From: JAFGBI01 sp964454025
GTDB lineage: Bacteria; Myxococcota_A; Polyangia; Polyangiales; Polyangiaceae
Direction of reading: 5' to 3'
Length of the DNA: 64,000 bases
NCBI GenBank assembly: GCA_964454025.1
Contig: CAYVRP010000005.1
Location: forward strand, 1 to 64,000
Part shown: piece by piece, positions 46,909 to 55,371 of the stretch
How positions within the stretch are numbered: position 1 is the stretch's first letter
Layout: each line of letters starts with the position of its first letter
Notes under the pieces: generated by a model
What the model was told of the DNA's origin: nothing
The model's database searches: none
What the model saw: only the letters and a program-made list of their open reading frames with translations
Made by a program: the position numbers and the translations under genes

Positions 46909-49296
46909 TCAGGCGCCGAAGGAGCGCTTGCGCGTCTCCTGTTCGTCGAGCTTCTTCTCGATGCTCTGGAGCCCGTTCTCGATGGCCTCGTTCACCATCT
47001 GCACGATCACGGGCAAGGAGCCCTTGAGCGCCTCGTAGTAGCGCTGCCGCTCGGTGGAGTGGATGATCGCCGGCGGGAAGTCGGAGCGGAGCAAGAGGAG
47101 GTTCATCAGCAGGCGCGCCACCTTGCCGCTGTCGACCGCGAAGGGGAAAACACGCACGAGGTCGAAGTGCACCCGAGCCGCGATCCTCACCGGGTGGCGG
47201 ATCTTCTTGGGCTCGGGGCCGTTCAGCCAGTCGACGACCTGTCGCACCCGGTAGTTGATCTTGTCCGGGGTGGCGTACTCGTGAAAATAGAGCCGGTGCT
47301 GGGGGATGTCCTTGCGGTACTTCACCGTCTTCAGATCCCCCTCTTCCGGGTGCAGGATGAGGTAGATCTTCTTGATGGTGTCCACCGTGATCGGCGTCCG
47401 CCGCTTCTCGGCCAGGTCCCGGACGAATTCGATCGCGGCCTTGTGTCGCCGGATCTCCTCGCAGACCGGCTGCAGGCTCGAGTCGGGGACCACGGCGATG
47501 TTCGGATCGATGGCCGTCTTCAGCTCCTGGAAGGTGTAGACGACGCCTTCCATGGCGCTGTCGTGGTAGATCCACGACATCTCGAAGCTCTCGCGGTAGG
47601 CCCGCTGGAATTCGTCGGCCGCGCGCTGGAGTCGGTCCAGGATGGCCGCGTAGCGAGCCGCGACGTTGGCGGGCGATGGCAGCGTACCGGTCGCCGCGGC
47701 GGGGCTCTCCGAGGCCGGCGTTGCGCTGGGCGGCTCGGCTGGGGGCGGTAGTGGCGACGGTTGCCGCGGCGGCTCGACGCTGCTGCTGGGGGGAGCCGCG
47801 GCGAGAGTCGAGGCCGGCTCCGGCGCTCCGAGCAGCGCCTCCGGAGGCGTCCCAGCCGGGCGCAGCGCGGCCGCACGCTCCGCCAGGACCGCCTCGACGC
47901 GACGGGTCGTCCCCGACTGATCCGGGATCGCGCTCGCGCGGTACAGGCGAGCCGTGATCCCGCGACCCCCGAGCCCGCCCGCCCGCTGCGCCTGCCGATT
48001 GGCGCGCGCGATCTTGCCCTCGAGGGCGCGGCGCGCCGACTCTCGCTCGGCCCGCAGGCGCTCCCGCTCGGCGAGCTTGGCGCGGCGAAACTCTTCGCGC
48101 TCCTTCTCGCGACGGGCACGCTCCTCCTCCTTGGCGCGGCGCTCCTCCTCGCGCTGGCGGTCCCGCTCGGCCTGCAGGCGCAGGCGCTCCTCCTCGCGCG
48201 CCTTCTTGGCGGCCTCCCGCTCCGCGGCCCGCGCCGCAGCCTGGCGCAGGCGCTCCTCCTCGCGCGCCTTCTTGGCGGCCTCCCGCTCCGCGGCCACCTG
48301 GGCCTGACGGGCGCGCTGGGCGGCTTCACGCTCGGCCCGCTGACGCGCCCGTTCCTGGGCGAGGCGCACCTTCTCCTTGGCGGCCTGAGCGCGCTCTCGC
48401 TCCCGCTGCTTGAGCAGGCGGGCCTTCTCCTTGGCGGCCTGAGCGCGCTCTCGCTCCCGCTGCTTGAGCAAGAGCGCCCTCGCGCGCGCGGCGGCGGCCT
48501 TCTGGCGCTGCTTTTCACGGGCGAGGCGCTCGCGTTCCTTGGCGGCGGCGGCCTTCGCGCGGGCGCGCTCGCGGTTGAGGCGGGCGCGCTCGCGCGCGAC
48601 GCGCGCCTTCTCCTGGGCGAGGCGCTCGCGCTCCTGCCGTGCCTTGGCCTTGAGACGGGCGAGCCGCTCCCGTTCTCGCGCGGTGACGAGGGGGGTGCGG
48701 GCCTTGCCCCCGACGGTCGGCTTCTGGGCCCGATCAGCAGCACGGGTTCGAGGGTTGCGCGCCGGGGTGGTGGGCCTCGCAACCGCGCGCGCCGGCCGAG
48801 CCGGGCGTTTCGCCGAGGGGAGAGCCCGCCTCGGCCGGGCTCCGCGGAGGCGGGCGCTGGCGGTGGCGACCGGCGCCTTTCTCCGGCGCGGCGGCGCCGA
48901 CCTGGCCGTCGCTGCGAAGGAAACGACCTTGCGCGGGCTCGGCTTGGAGGGCGCTACCCGGGCGCGGCCGGCATTGCTGCTGACGGAGCCAGGTTTTCGC
49001 GCCTGCTCTTTGGCCTTGGGTGCCGACGGCCTGGTCGCGGACTTCTTCGATGGCTTCTGGAGCGCCGGCTTCGATGGGGATGCGGGCCGGCCAGTCGTTT
49101 TGCGGGCACTCTTCTTCGGGCTGCGGCTCTGGGTACTGGCCGGGCGAGAGGCCGCACGAGGCTGGTTCGCCGCCTTCTTCGCCCTGGCCGTCGCCGACGA
49201 TGGGGGACGAGCGCGGGATACTGCCTTGCTGGCCGGCTTGGCGCCCTGTCGCGGCTTGCCAGGAATTCGGCGCTGGTTCTTGGTGCGAGCCGGCAT
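46909..49296 (-). CDS. Large basic coiled-coil protein with degenerate Fic domain
   Basis: 795 residues from ATG 49296 (MPARTKNQRR). Residues 1-200 are Lys/Arg/Pro/Ser-rich and disordered. Residues about 205-440 are a long charged coiled coil with internal near-repeats (KEKARLLKQRERERAQAA, AAEREAAKKAREEERLR). A Pro-rich spacer follows. The C-terminal 220 residues are Fic-like: AMEGVVYTFQELKTAI resembles the class II inhibitory helix (usual SSAIEGN; here DSAMEGV), and the catalytic HPFxDGNGRxxR reads FPFAVDSGKVAR (717-728), so the His is Phe717 and the Asn/Arg are lost. AMP-transfer is unlikely; a binding or scaffold role is more plausible. No signal or membrane segment. Confidence 0.8.
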   Translation of the reverse strand: MPARTKNQRRIPGKPRQGAKPASKAVSRARPPSSATARAKKAANQPRAASRPASTQSRSPKKSARKTTGRPASPSKPALQKPSKKSATRPSAPKAKEQARKPGSVSSNAGRARVAPSKPSPRKVVSFAATARSAPPRRRKAPVATASARLRGARPRRALPSAKRPARPARAVARPTTPARNPRTRAADRAQKPTVGGKARTPLVTARERERLARLKAKARQERERLAQEKARVARERARLNRERARAKAAAAKERERLAREKQRQKAAAARARALLLKQRERERAQAAKEKARLLKQRERERAQAAKEKVRLAQERARQRAEREAAQRARQAQVAAEREAAKKAREEERLRQAAARAAEREAAKKAREEERLRLQAERDRQREEERRAKEEERARREKEREEFRRAKLAERERLRAERESARRALEGKIARANRQAQRAGGLGGRGITARLYRASAIPDQSGTTRRVEAVLAERAAALRPAGTPPEALLGAPEPASTLAAAPPSSSVEPPRQPSPLPPPAEPPSATPASESPAAATGTLPSPANVAARYAAILDRLQRAADEFQRAYRESFEMSWIYHDSAMEGVVYTFQELKTAIDPNIAVVPDSSLQPVCEEIRRHKAAIEFVRDLAEKRRTPITVDTIKKIYLILHPEEGDLKTVKYRKDIPQHRLYFHEYATPDKINYRVRQVVDWLNGPEPKKIRHPVRIAARVHFDLVRVFPFAVDSGKVARLLMNLLLLRSDFPPAIIHSTERQRYYEALKGSLPVIVQMVNEAIENGLQSIEKKLDEQETRKRSFGA

Positions 49297-49565
49297 TGTC
49301 GATGATTGGAGATCCTCCCCGCCCACCCCCGCTAGCCCTACCGGGGGCACCCCCGATGGGGTGCAGGTCCGATGGCTGCCCGATGGCGGATCCGGCTCTC
49401 CCGGAAGGTTCGGCCCGCCAGGCTAGTCAAGCCGGCCGTGGCGCGTCAAGGGTGCAGCGGGTCCGCCAGCCTCGTCCCGACCGCGGGCCGGGAGCCGGCA
49501 CGCGTGCCCTCCCGAGCCGTGCATGTGCCGGTGGTCCTGGAGGAATTCGCGATGGCCCGCCGTGG

Positions 49566-50393
49566 TCAGGCCGGGTCGGCCGGGAAGTGATCGGGGAAAA
49601 TCTCGCTGTTTTGCAGGACTCCGACGCGCGGCGTGAGGATCTCGACCCCATCCGACGTGACCAAGAGGGTGTGCTCGAACTGCGCCGAGAGCGACCCGTC
49701 GGCCGTGACCGCCGTCCAGTCGTCGTCCAGGATCTCCACCTCCGCGCCGCCCAAGTTGATCATCGGCTCGATGGTGAAGGTCATCCCCGGACGGAGGCGG
49801 AGCCCCTTCCCCGGCGTCCCGACGTGGCTCACTTTGGGCTCCTCGTGGAAGTCGCGGCCGATGCCGTGACCGACGAACGCGGTGACCACCGAGCAACCCT
49901 GGCCTTCGGCGAAGCGCTGGATCGCCGCGCCGATGTCACCGAGTCGGCCTCCGGGCCTGACCGCCCGGATGCCGAGCTCGAGGCAGCGACGGGACACCTC
50001 GGTCACGTGAATGGCGTCGGGCCCCGGCTTGCCGACGTAGAAAGTGGCGGAAGTGTCCCCGTGATAGCCCTTGTAGACGTGGGTGACGTCGACGTTGACG
50101 ATGTCCCCGTCCCGCAGGATCTCTTCTCGGCTCGGGATGCCGTGGCAGACTACCTCGTTGCGCGAGGTGCAGACGCTGCGCGGAAAGCCTCGGTAGTTGA
50201 GCGGCGCCGGGCGCGCGCCCTTGGCGAGCGTGTCGGCGTGCACGAAGTCGTCGATGTCCTGGGTGCTGATGCCGGGGCGGATCAGGGCGCCCACCTTGGC
50301 CAGCGTGTCCGCCGCGAGGCGACCCACCTCGCGCATGATGGCGATTTCACGCGGAGACTTGATCTCCACGGATTGAGCGCGAAGGTGCATCAT
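49566..50393 (-). CDS. map: Methionine aminopeptidase type I
   Basis: 275 residues. Metal ligands: Asp in NVDVTHVYKGYHGDTSATF (two Asp), His in VGHGIGRDFHEE, Glu in FTIEPMI and Glu in FEHTLL. It removes initiator Met from new proteins. The start codons ATG ATG at 50393/50390 overlap the stop of the upstream lipoprotein gene (ATGA), so it is translationally coupled. The C-terminal tail beyond the last ligand is about 30 residues. Confidence 0.96.
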   Translation of the reverse strand: MMHLRAQSVEIKSPREIAIMREVGRLAADTLAKVGALIRPGISTQDIDDFVHADTLAKGARPAPLNYRGFPRSVCTSRNEVVCHGIPSREEILRDGDIVNVDVTHVYKGYHGDTSATFYVGKPGPDAIHVTEVSRRCLELGIRAVRPGGRLGDIGAAIQRFAEGQGCSVVTAFVGHGIGRDFHEEPKVSHVGTPGKGLRLRPGMTFTIEPMINLGGAEVEILDDDWTAVTADGSLSAQFEHTLLVTSDGVEILTPRVGVLQNSEIFPDHFPADPA

Positions 50394-51004
50394 CGTCGAT
50401 CGTGAGGTGGTAGACCGGCTTGCGCCCCGGTGACCCGGAGGATGGCGGCCCGGACCGCGGGAGTATCTGGCTCGGCTCGCCAATGGATCGTCTCGGCTGC
50501 GTCGGTGACGTAGCGGCGGAAGAGCAGTATAAGGGGCGTGCCCACCAGTGTCGTCTCCGCGCTGACGATCTGCGCATAGGAGGGGCTGTTGGGCGTGATC
50601 GTGAGAGATACCGGGTCGGACCAGGGCACCCCCGCCAGCGGCTCGCCCGTCGGGTGGACGGCGAGCGCATAGGTCTGGCGCGGCGGGGCGCCCAGACGGC
50701 TCACGGTCGTCACCTTCACCGGCAGGACACACTCGGCGCGCCGGACCCGCGCGGCCAGCTTCTCTTGGGAGGCAGGCAGCACCAGCGCTGAGGTGGGAAA
50801 GACCTCGGGTCCGAAGGTGTCGTCGAGCAGGGCCGCGTCTTCGGGCCCGTAGGCGGCGGGGTCGAGCGCGGAGGCGGGCTGCACGGTCGCCCGGGCACAG
50901 GCGATCAGCCACGCCGCCAGCAATGGCGGGGCAGCGCGGTGCCACGGCCGCCTCCATGGACTCCACGGCGCTGGCCGCGACCCGCTCCTGCTCGCCGATC
51001 CCAT
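50390..51004 (-). CDS. Lipoprotein of unknown function
   Basis: 204 residues. The N-terminus is Arg/Pro-rich, and the hydrophobic core and lipobox are PLLAAWLIAC. The mature part (about 36-204) is beta-rich (VLPVKVTTVSR, TYALAVHPTGEPLAGVPWSDPVSLTIT, TPLILLFRRYV). No family recognised. Its TGA overlaps the ATG of map by four bases (ATGA). Divergent to the lipoprotein gene at 51236, with 231 bp between starts that must hold both promoters. Confidence 0.68.
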   Translation of the reverse strand: MGSASRSGSRPAPWSPWRRPWHRAAPPLLAAWLIACARATVQPASALDPAAYGPEDAALLDDTFGPEVFPTSALVLPASQEKLAARVRRAECVLPVKVTTVSRLGAPPRQTYALAVHPTGEPLAGVPWSDPVSLTITPNSPSYAQIVSAETTLVGTPLILLFRRYVTDAAETIHWRAEPDTPAVRAAILRVTGAQAGLPPHDRR

Positions 51005-51235
51005 CAGGTGCCGACCGAGAAGTATTGACGAAACGGCCGAGACAGGCGAACAGAGCGGTGCGCCACCGCGAACGGGCCAGAAGGACCAGGGGCGGGGCGC
51101 CGAGCCGGAGGCTCCGGGTGTCCGCAGTCCAAGCTCGCGGTTGATACCTCATGGGCACGTTCGCGTCGAGTCGAGTCCGGGCGGCGGACCCGGGCGGTGT
51201 CATGGGGTGACGGCCCAGCGTTGGAGGAACTGATC

Positions 51236-52312
51236 ATGATGGCGTGGCGACTCACGGCGGTGGTGATGACGGCGGCGTTGGGCGGTGCTTGCGGTGGCAA
51301 GGGCTCGACCGCAAAGACCAGCGAGGATGCCGTCGAGAAGAAGGGCTGTCCGGACGAGGATCCCTTCTGCGACGAGACGAAGGGCGGGGGGTCGAGTGAC
51401 GACGCCGACACCGGGGGGGAGGGGACGAGCACGACCGAGGCGGGCGGGGACGGTGCCGGGACGAGCGGGGGGACGTCGCTTTTCGGCGCGGCCTCGCCCG
51501 CGTCCCCCAAGGCGCGGGAGTTCGACCGGGTGATAGCCGTCTCCCGGCCGACGCCGCCCCCCGCGGCCAAGGACTCGAAGGACCCCAAGGCCGCCAAGCC
51601 GGCCGTGCCGGCCAAGCCCGCGAAGCCCGAGCCCGCGAAGCTGCTGCTGCACCCCGCGGGGATGGCCTTCGGCATGAGCAGCGAGCAGATCGCGAAGCTT
51701 TACGACCGCCTGTTCGACAAGGCGTATCTCGAGCTCTTCAAGACGACGCCAATCGGACCGCAGACGGAGGCGCTCGAGAACGAGCTCACCGAGAAGAAGG
51801 CGCAGCTTCGACGGTCGTATCTCGAGTTCGGTAGCCTTCCCACCGGGATGGATAACTCGGCGTTGAAGGGCGAGTACACCTACAACAACGACGAGAGCAT
51901 GAGCCGGATCGATCTCGAGAACGGGATCGTTCGGCACTTCTTCTTCTTCGGCGACCGGCTCTGGAAGATCTATGACGAGCACAGCCTCGGCGCCGGCAAG
52001 CCCCTGGGCACGAGCTTCGACTCCGCGGTCAGCTACGTCGAGGAGAAGCTCGGCGTGAAGGCGAAGCGCCTCCCGGCGGACTTCGGCGCCGGCCGGAACT
52101 ACGAGACGGCCGAATGGAGCGACGGCACCATCCTGCTGCGGCTGCTCAATCGGGATCCCATCGTGGCCGTCGTGTTCATCGACGAGAGCGTCGAGAAGAA
52201 GCTGCCGACCCTGCGCAAGAACAGGAAGGGCGATCCCACGGCGGTCGACGCCTCGGTCCGTGACGCGACGCGCCCGCCGCCACCGCCGCCGAGCACTCCG
52301 AAGAAGAAATGA
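51236..52312 (+). CDS. Lipoprotein with Asp/Gly-rich linker, unknown
   Basis: 358 residues from ATG 51236 (GGAGGA seven bases upstream). The lipoprotein signal MMAWRLTAVVMTAALGGAC is followed by an acidic Gly/Ser/Thr stretch and a Pro/Lys-rich linker (KDPKAAKPAVPAKPAKPEPA). The C-terminal domain (about 150-330) is alpha/beta (MSSEQIAKLYDRLFDKAYLELFKT, IDLENGIVRHFFFFGDRLWKIYDEH) and ends in a poly-Pro/Lys tail. I do not recognise the family. Convergent with the NifU-like gene. Confidence 0.75.
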   Translation: MMAWRLTAVVMTAALGGACGGKGSTAKTSEDAVEKKGCPDEDPFCDETKGGGSSDDADTGGEGTSTTEAGGDGAGTSGGTSLFGAASPASPKAREFDRVIAVSRPTPPPAAKDSKDPKAAKPAVPAKPAKPEPAKLLLHPAGMAFGMSSEQIAKLYDRLFDKAYLELFKTTPIGPQTEALENELTEKKAQLRRSYLEFGSLPTGMDNSALKGEYTYNNDESMSRIDLENGIVRHFFFFGDRLWKIYDEHSLGAGKPLGTSFDSAVSYVEEKLGVKAKRLPADFGAGRNYETAEWSDGTILLRLLNRDPIVAVVFIDESVEKKLPTLRKNRKGDPTAVDASVRDATRPPPPPPSTPKKK

Positions 52313-52349
52313 CCCCCTGCGGCCCCGCGGCCCGGCTGCCGCGGGGGTC
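52311..52349. terminator. Strong GC hairpin between convergent genes
   Basis: GACCCCCTGCGGC (52311-52323) pairs with GCCGCGGGGGTC (52338-52349) with one bulged base and a 14-nt loop. It starts on the stop codon of the lipoprotein gene and lies 6 bp before the stop of the convergent NifU-like gene. Bidirectional terminator is the likely role; there is no T-run. Confidence 0.55.
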
Positions 52350-52355
52350 GGATCG

Positions 52356-52625
52356 TCAGTCGTGGACGAGTCTGGCTCCTGGCGGGATGAGGGACCCCCA
52401 GGTCACCACGACCCGCGCCTCGGGGGCGACCGCGCGGACCGCCGGCTCGAGAATGTGGCGGGTTACCAGGGCGTTCCCAGGACAGCCCGCGAACCGGCCC
52501 GCGAGGTGGAGCTCCACCGCTTCGTCGCCCGCCGACACCAAGTAGAGCTCGCCCCCGTCGGCCTGGATGAGCGGCGCAAGCACCCTGGCCACCACGTCGA
52601 GGATCGCTTCGCGCGGGGTCGCCAT
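52356..52625 (-). CDS. NifU C-terminal-like protein lacking one cluster Cys
   Basis: 89 residues from ATG 52625 (an upstream in-frame GTG at 52643 would add six). The fold pattern is the NifU C-terminal Fe-S scaffold (VLAPLIQADGGELYLV, then LAGRFAGCPGNALVTRHILEPAVRAVAPEARVVVTW). The family CxxC is reduced to one Cys: FAGCPG, with Phe in place of the first Cys. Normal NifU/Nfu domains hold a bridging [4Fe-4S] cluster in a dimer; with only one Cys per chain this member may not assemble clusters in the usual way. Convergent with the lipoprotein gene. Confidence 0.8.
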   Translation of the reverse strand: MATPREAILDVVARVLAPLIQADGGELYLVSAGDEAVELHLAGRFAGCPGNALVTRHILEPAVRAVAPEARVVVTWGSLIPPGARLVHD

Positions 52626-52812
52626 CGCCCGAGACGCTACCACGCCCCTTGACCGGACTGCGAGACATCCTCTAGCTTCACCGCCCCCGAGCCGCCGTGC
52701 CCGGGCCGCGTTCGGGCGGGATCGTCTGTCCCGGCGGCCCTGCTGGCGCTCCCGCCCGCGAGTGCTAGCTTCCTCGGCCGCTGGCGTTCCCCAACCGAAA
52801 CCAACGAAGAAG

Positions 52813-53070
52813 ATGGCCGTTCACATTCGCCTCGCTCGTCACGGATCCAAGAAGCATCCACACTACCGCGTCGTCGTCACGGACCATCGCAGCCCACGCG
52901 ACGGTAGCTTCATCGAGAGCATCGGGACCTACGACCCGGCGGGCGACCCGGGCGCGTTGAAGGTGGATGGCGCCCGCCTCGCGCACTGGACCAAGCAGGG
53001 TGCGCGCCCCTCCCACACGCTGTCACGGCTGCTGAAGCGGCTTCCTGTCACCTCGCCGGCCGGCGCCTGA
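52813..53070 (+). CDS. rpsP: 30S ribosomal protein S16
   Basis: 85 residues, typical length. MAVHIRLARHGSKKHPHYRVVV, FIESIGTYDPAG and DGARLAHWTKQGARPSHTLSRLL are S16 hallmarks. It is a 16S rRNA-binding assembly protein. First gene of the rpsP-khpA-rimM-trmD cluster, a widely conserved order; the next gene starts 66 bp downstream. Confidence 0.96.
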   Translation: MAVHIRLARHGSKKHPHYRVVVTDHRSPRDGSFIESIGTYDPAGDPGALKVDGARLAHWTKQGARPSHTLSRLLKRLPVTSPAGA

Positions 53071-53136
53071 CGTCGGCGTGCCCGGAGGCGCGCCCCGGTG
53101 AGGCACCTGCCTGAGCACGTTCAAGCTCCTCTCCCC

Positions 53137-53373
53137 ATGGCTCTCAAGCAACTCATCGCTGTCATCGCGCAAGCGCTCGTCGACGATCCCGACGCCGTCG
53201 AGGTAGCCGAGATAGACGGGGGGCACAGCACCCTGATCGAGCTCCGCGTCGCCAAGAGCGACATCGGCAAGGTGATTGGGAAGGATGGCCGCACAGCCCA
53301 GTCGATGCGGACGCTCCTGACGGCGGCCTCGACCAAGGCGGGCCGGCGCGCGCATCTGGACATCGTCGACTGA
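53137..53373 (+). CDS. khpA: KH-domain RNA-binding protein
   Basis: 78 residues from ATG 53137, the usual KhpA size. The single KH domain has the GXXG loop in IGKVIGKDGRTAQSMRTLL. It binds RNA, often as a dimer with KhpB, and sits between rpsP and rimM as in many bacteria. A second in-frame start at 53098 (GTG) would add 13 residues that do not match the family. Confidence 0.93.
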   Translation: MALKQLIAVIAQALVDDPDAVEVAEIDGGHSTLIELRVAKSDIGKVIGKDGRTAQSMRTLLTAASTKAGRRAHLDIVD

Positions 53374-53385
53374 GGACTCGCCAGG

Positions 53386-53898
53386 TTGACGCGATCCTCC
53401 CTCGCCGTCGGTCGCGTCGCCCGGCCCCACGGCGTGCGGGGCGAGCTGAAGGTGCAGCTCTACTGGCCCCAGAGCACGTCGCTGCTCATGGTCAAGCAGG
53501 TGGTGCTGGTGCCGGCCACGGGGGCGCCGCGCACCTGCGCCGTGGAGGCGGTTCGACCCACGCCGCGGGCGCAGCTGCTCAAGGTGGCGGGTATCGACGA
53601 CCTCACCGCGGCCGAGGGGCTGCGCGGCGCGGAGGTGAGGGTGAGCCGTGCGGAGCTCCCGCCGCTCGAGCCGGGCGCGTACTACCTCGCGGATCTGGTC
53701 GGGGCGCGGGTCGTGGGTCCTGCGGGCGAGGTCGGGGTGGTGGTCGAGGTGCGGCCCTATCCGACGGTGGACTGCGTCGTCGTCGAGGACGAGACGGGAA
53801 AGCGCCGCGAGCAGCCCCTGGTCGAGCCCTGGCTCCGCGGCGTGGACGCGGCCGCCGGCGTGATCGAGCTCTCGAGCCTGGACGGGTTCTTGGATTGA
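53386..53898 (+). CDS. rimM: 16S rRNA processing protein RimM
   Basis: 170 residues from TTG 53386 (CCAGG upstream). N-terminal beta-barrel VGRVARPHGVRGELKV and C-terminal PRC-barrel LPPLEPGAYYLADLVGARVV and RREQPLVEPWLRGVDAAAGVIEL. It binds the 30S head through S19 during maturation. It starts 12 bp after khpA and precedes trmD by 16 bp. Confidence 0.95.
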   Translation: MTRSSLAVGRVARPHGVRGELKVQLYWPQSTSLLMVKQVVLVPATGAPRTCAVEAVRPTPRAQLLKVAGIDDLTAAEGLRGAEVRVSRAELPPLEPGAYYLADLVGARVVGPAGEVGVVVEVRPYPTVDCVVVEDETGKRREQPLVEPWLRGVDAAAGVIELSSLDGFLD

Positions 53899-53914
53899 GC
53901 GTGGGGTCGGGCGC

Positions 53915-54622
53915 GTGCACATCGCCATCGTCACCCTCTTTCCCGAGCTGTTCACGCCGTTCCTCGAGACGAGCTTCGTGCGGCGAGCTCGCGACCTCGG
54001 GCGCCTGGCCGTGCACCTCGAGCCGCTGCGCGAGCACGGGGTTGGCCGGCATCGGAGCGTGGACGACACCCCCTACGGCGGCGGCTCCGGGATGGTGATG
54101 CGTCCGGACTGCGTGGTCGCGGCCATGGAGAGCGCCGAGGCGGTGCTCGGCGGGCGATCCGTCCGCGTGCTGCTCACGCCGCAGGGCGAACCGTTTCGGC
54201 AGGCGCGGGCCCAGGAGCTTGCCGGCAGCGAGCGACTGCTCCTGGTCTGCGGGCGCTACGAGGGGTTCGACGAGCGGGTCCGGGACTTCGTCGACCGCGA
54301 GGTTTCCCTGGGCGACTTCGTCATCACCGGGGGCGAGGTGGCGGCGATGGCGGTGATCGAGGCCTGCACCCGGCTCCTTCCCGACGTGCTCGGGAACGCC
54401 TCGTCACCGCTCGAGGAGTCGTTCAGCGCAGCGTGGGGTGGTGGGCTCGAGTATCCACAGTACACCCGTCCGGTCGTGTTCCGGGGGCGGGCCGGGCCCG
54501 AGGTCCTGACCAGCGGCAACCACGCGCGCATCACGGAGTGGCGGCGCGAGCGCGCTGCGGAGCGCACGGCCGCCCGCCGCCCGGACCTGGGCGTGCGGCC
54601 TCCGGGGGCGGAGCGGTCGTGA
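53915..54622 (+). CDS. trmD: tRNA (guanine-37-N1)-methyltransferase
   Basis: 235 residues, GTG start. The SPOUT trefoil-knot core is seen: HIAIVTLFPELF, DDTPYGGGSGMVM, LLVCGRYEGFDERV and EVSLGDFVITGGEVAAMAVIEA. It methylates G37 next to the anticodon and prevents +1 frameshifting. The stop overlaps the GTG of the next gene (GTGA). Confidence 0.97.
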   Translation: MHIAIVTLFPELFTPFLETSFVRRARDLGRLAVHLEPLREHGVGRHRSVDDTPYGGGSGMVMRPDCVVAAMESAEAVLGGRSVRVLLTPQGEPFRQARAQELAGSERLLLVCGRYEGFDERVRDFVDREVSLGDFVITGGEVAAMAVIEACTRLLPDVLGNASSPLEESFSAAWGGGLEYPQYTRPVVFRGRAGPEVLTSGNHARITEWRRERAAERTAARRPDLGVRPPGAERS

Positions 54623-55191
54623 GGGAGGTAGGCGCGGCGTTGTTGCATCACCCCGTGCTCGACCGCGAGCGCCGGGTGGTCACCACCGCGATCACCAACC
54701 TCGATCTTCACGACATCGCGCGCAGCGCGCATGCTTTCGGGCTCACGCGCTACTACGTCGCGCACCCGGTGCAGGCGCAGCGGGCGCTGGCCGAGCGCGT
54801 GCGGCAGCACTGGACGGAGGGCAGCGGCGGCCTGCGCATCCCGGATCGCGTGGCGCCCCTGTCGGCCCTCACGGTCGTGGACTCGCTGGAGGCGGCGCAG
54901 CGGGACCTCGGCGGCGGGGGCGAGGTGGAGCTCTGGACCACCAGCGGCGCCCCCGGCGGGGTTCGGACGCTCTCCTTCGCGGAGGGGCGCGCTCGTCTCC
55001 GGTCGGAGGGTGCGCCCGTCCTGATCGCTTTCGGGACCGGGTGGGGGCTGTCCGACGGGATCCACGAGCAAGCGAGCTTCCGCCTGGAGCCCATCCGATC
55101 CCCCCGACCCGACGGCTATAACCACCTCTCCGTGCGCGCGGCGGCCGCCATCGTGTTCGATCGGCTCCTGGGTGAGGGAGCGGCCCGGTGA
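54619..55191 (+). CDS. SPOUT-class RNA methyltransferase (PF09936-like)
   Basis: 190 residues from GTG 54619, overlapping the trmD stop. The sequence VVTTAITNLDLHDIARSAHAFGLTRYYVAHP, LIAFGTGWGLSDGI and RPDGYNHLSVRAAAAIVFDRLL matches the family represented by Thermotoga TM1570, which also sits next to trmD. The RNA target is uncharacterised. Occupies the slot usually held by rplS. Confidence 0.85.
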   Translation: MREVGAALLHHPVLDRERRVVTTAITNLDLHDIARSAHAFGLTRYYVAHPVQAQRALAERVRQHWTEGSGGLRIPDRVAPLSALTVVDSLEAAQRDLGGGGEVELWTTSGAPGGVRTLSFAEGRARLRSEGAPVLIAFGTGWGLSDGIHEQASFRLEPIRSPRPDGYNHLSVRAAAAIVFDRLLGEGAAR

Positions 55192-55371
55192 CGGGGATGG
55201 CGCTGGGACACCCGGCGGGGCGGTTCGCTCCGCGCGTGCGGCCGGGCGGCGCACACCCTCGCCGCGGTGCCGACTCGACGGCGAAGGCGCCGGGTTTGGA
55301 ACCGGGGGCCGATTCGACCGCGCGGTGAGGGACGGCGAGCGAGGCGTAGGGTACGAGGAGCGGAGCAAGAC

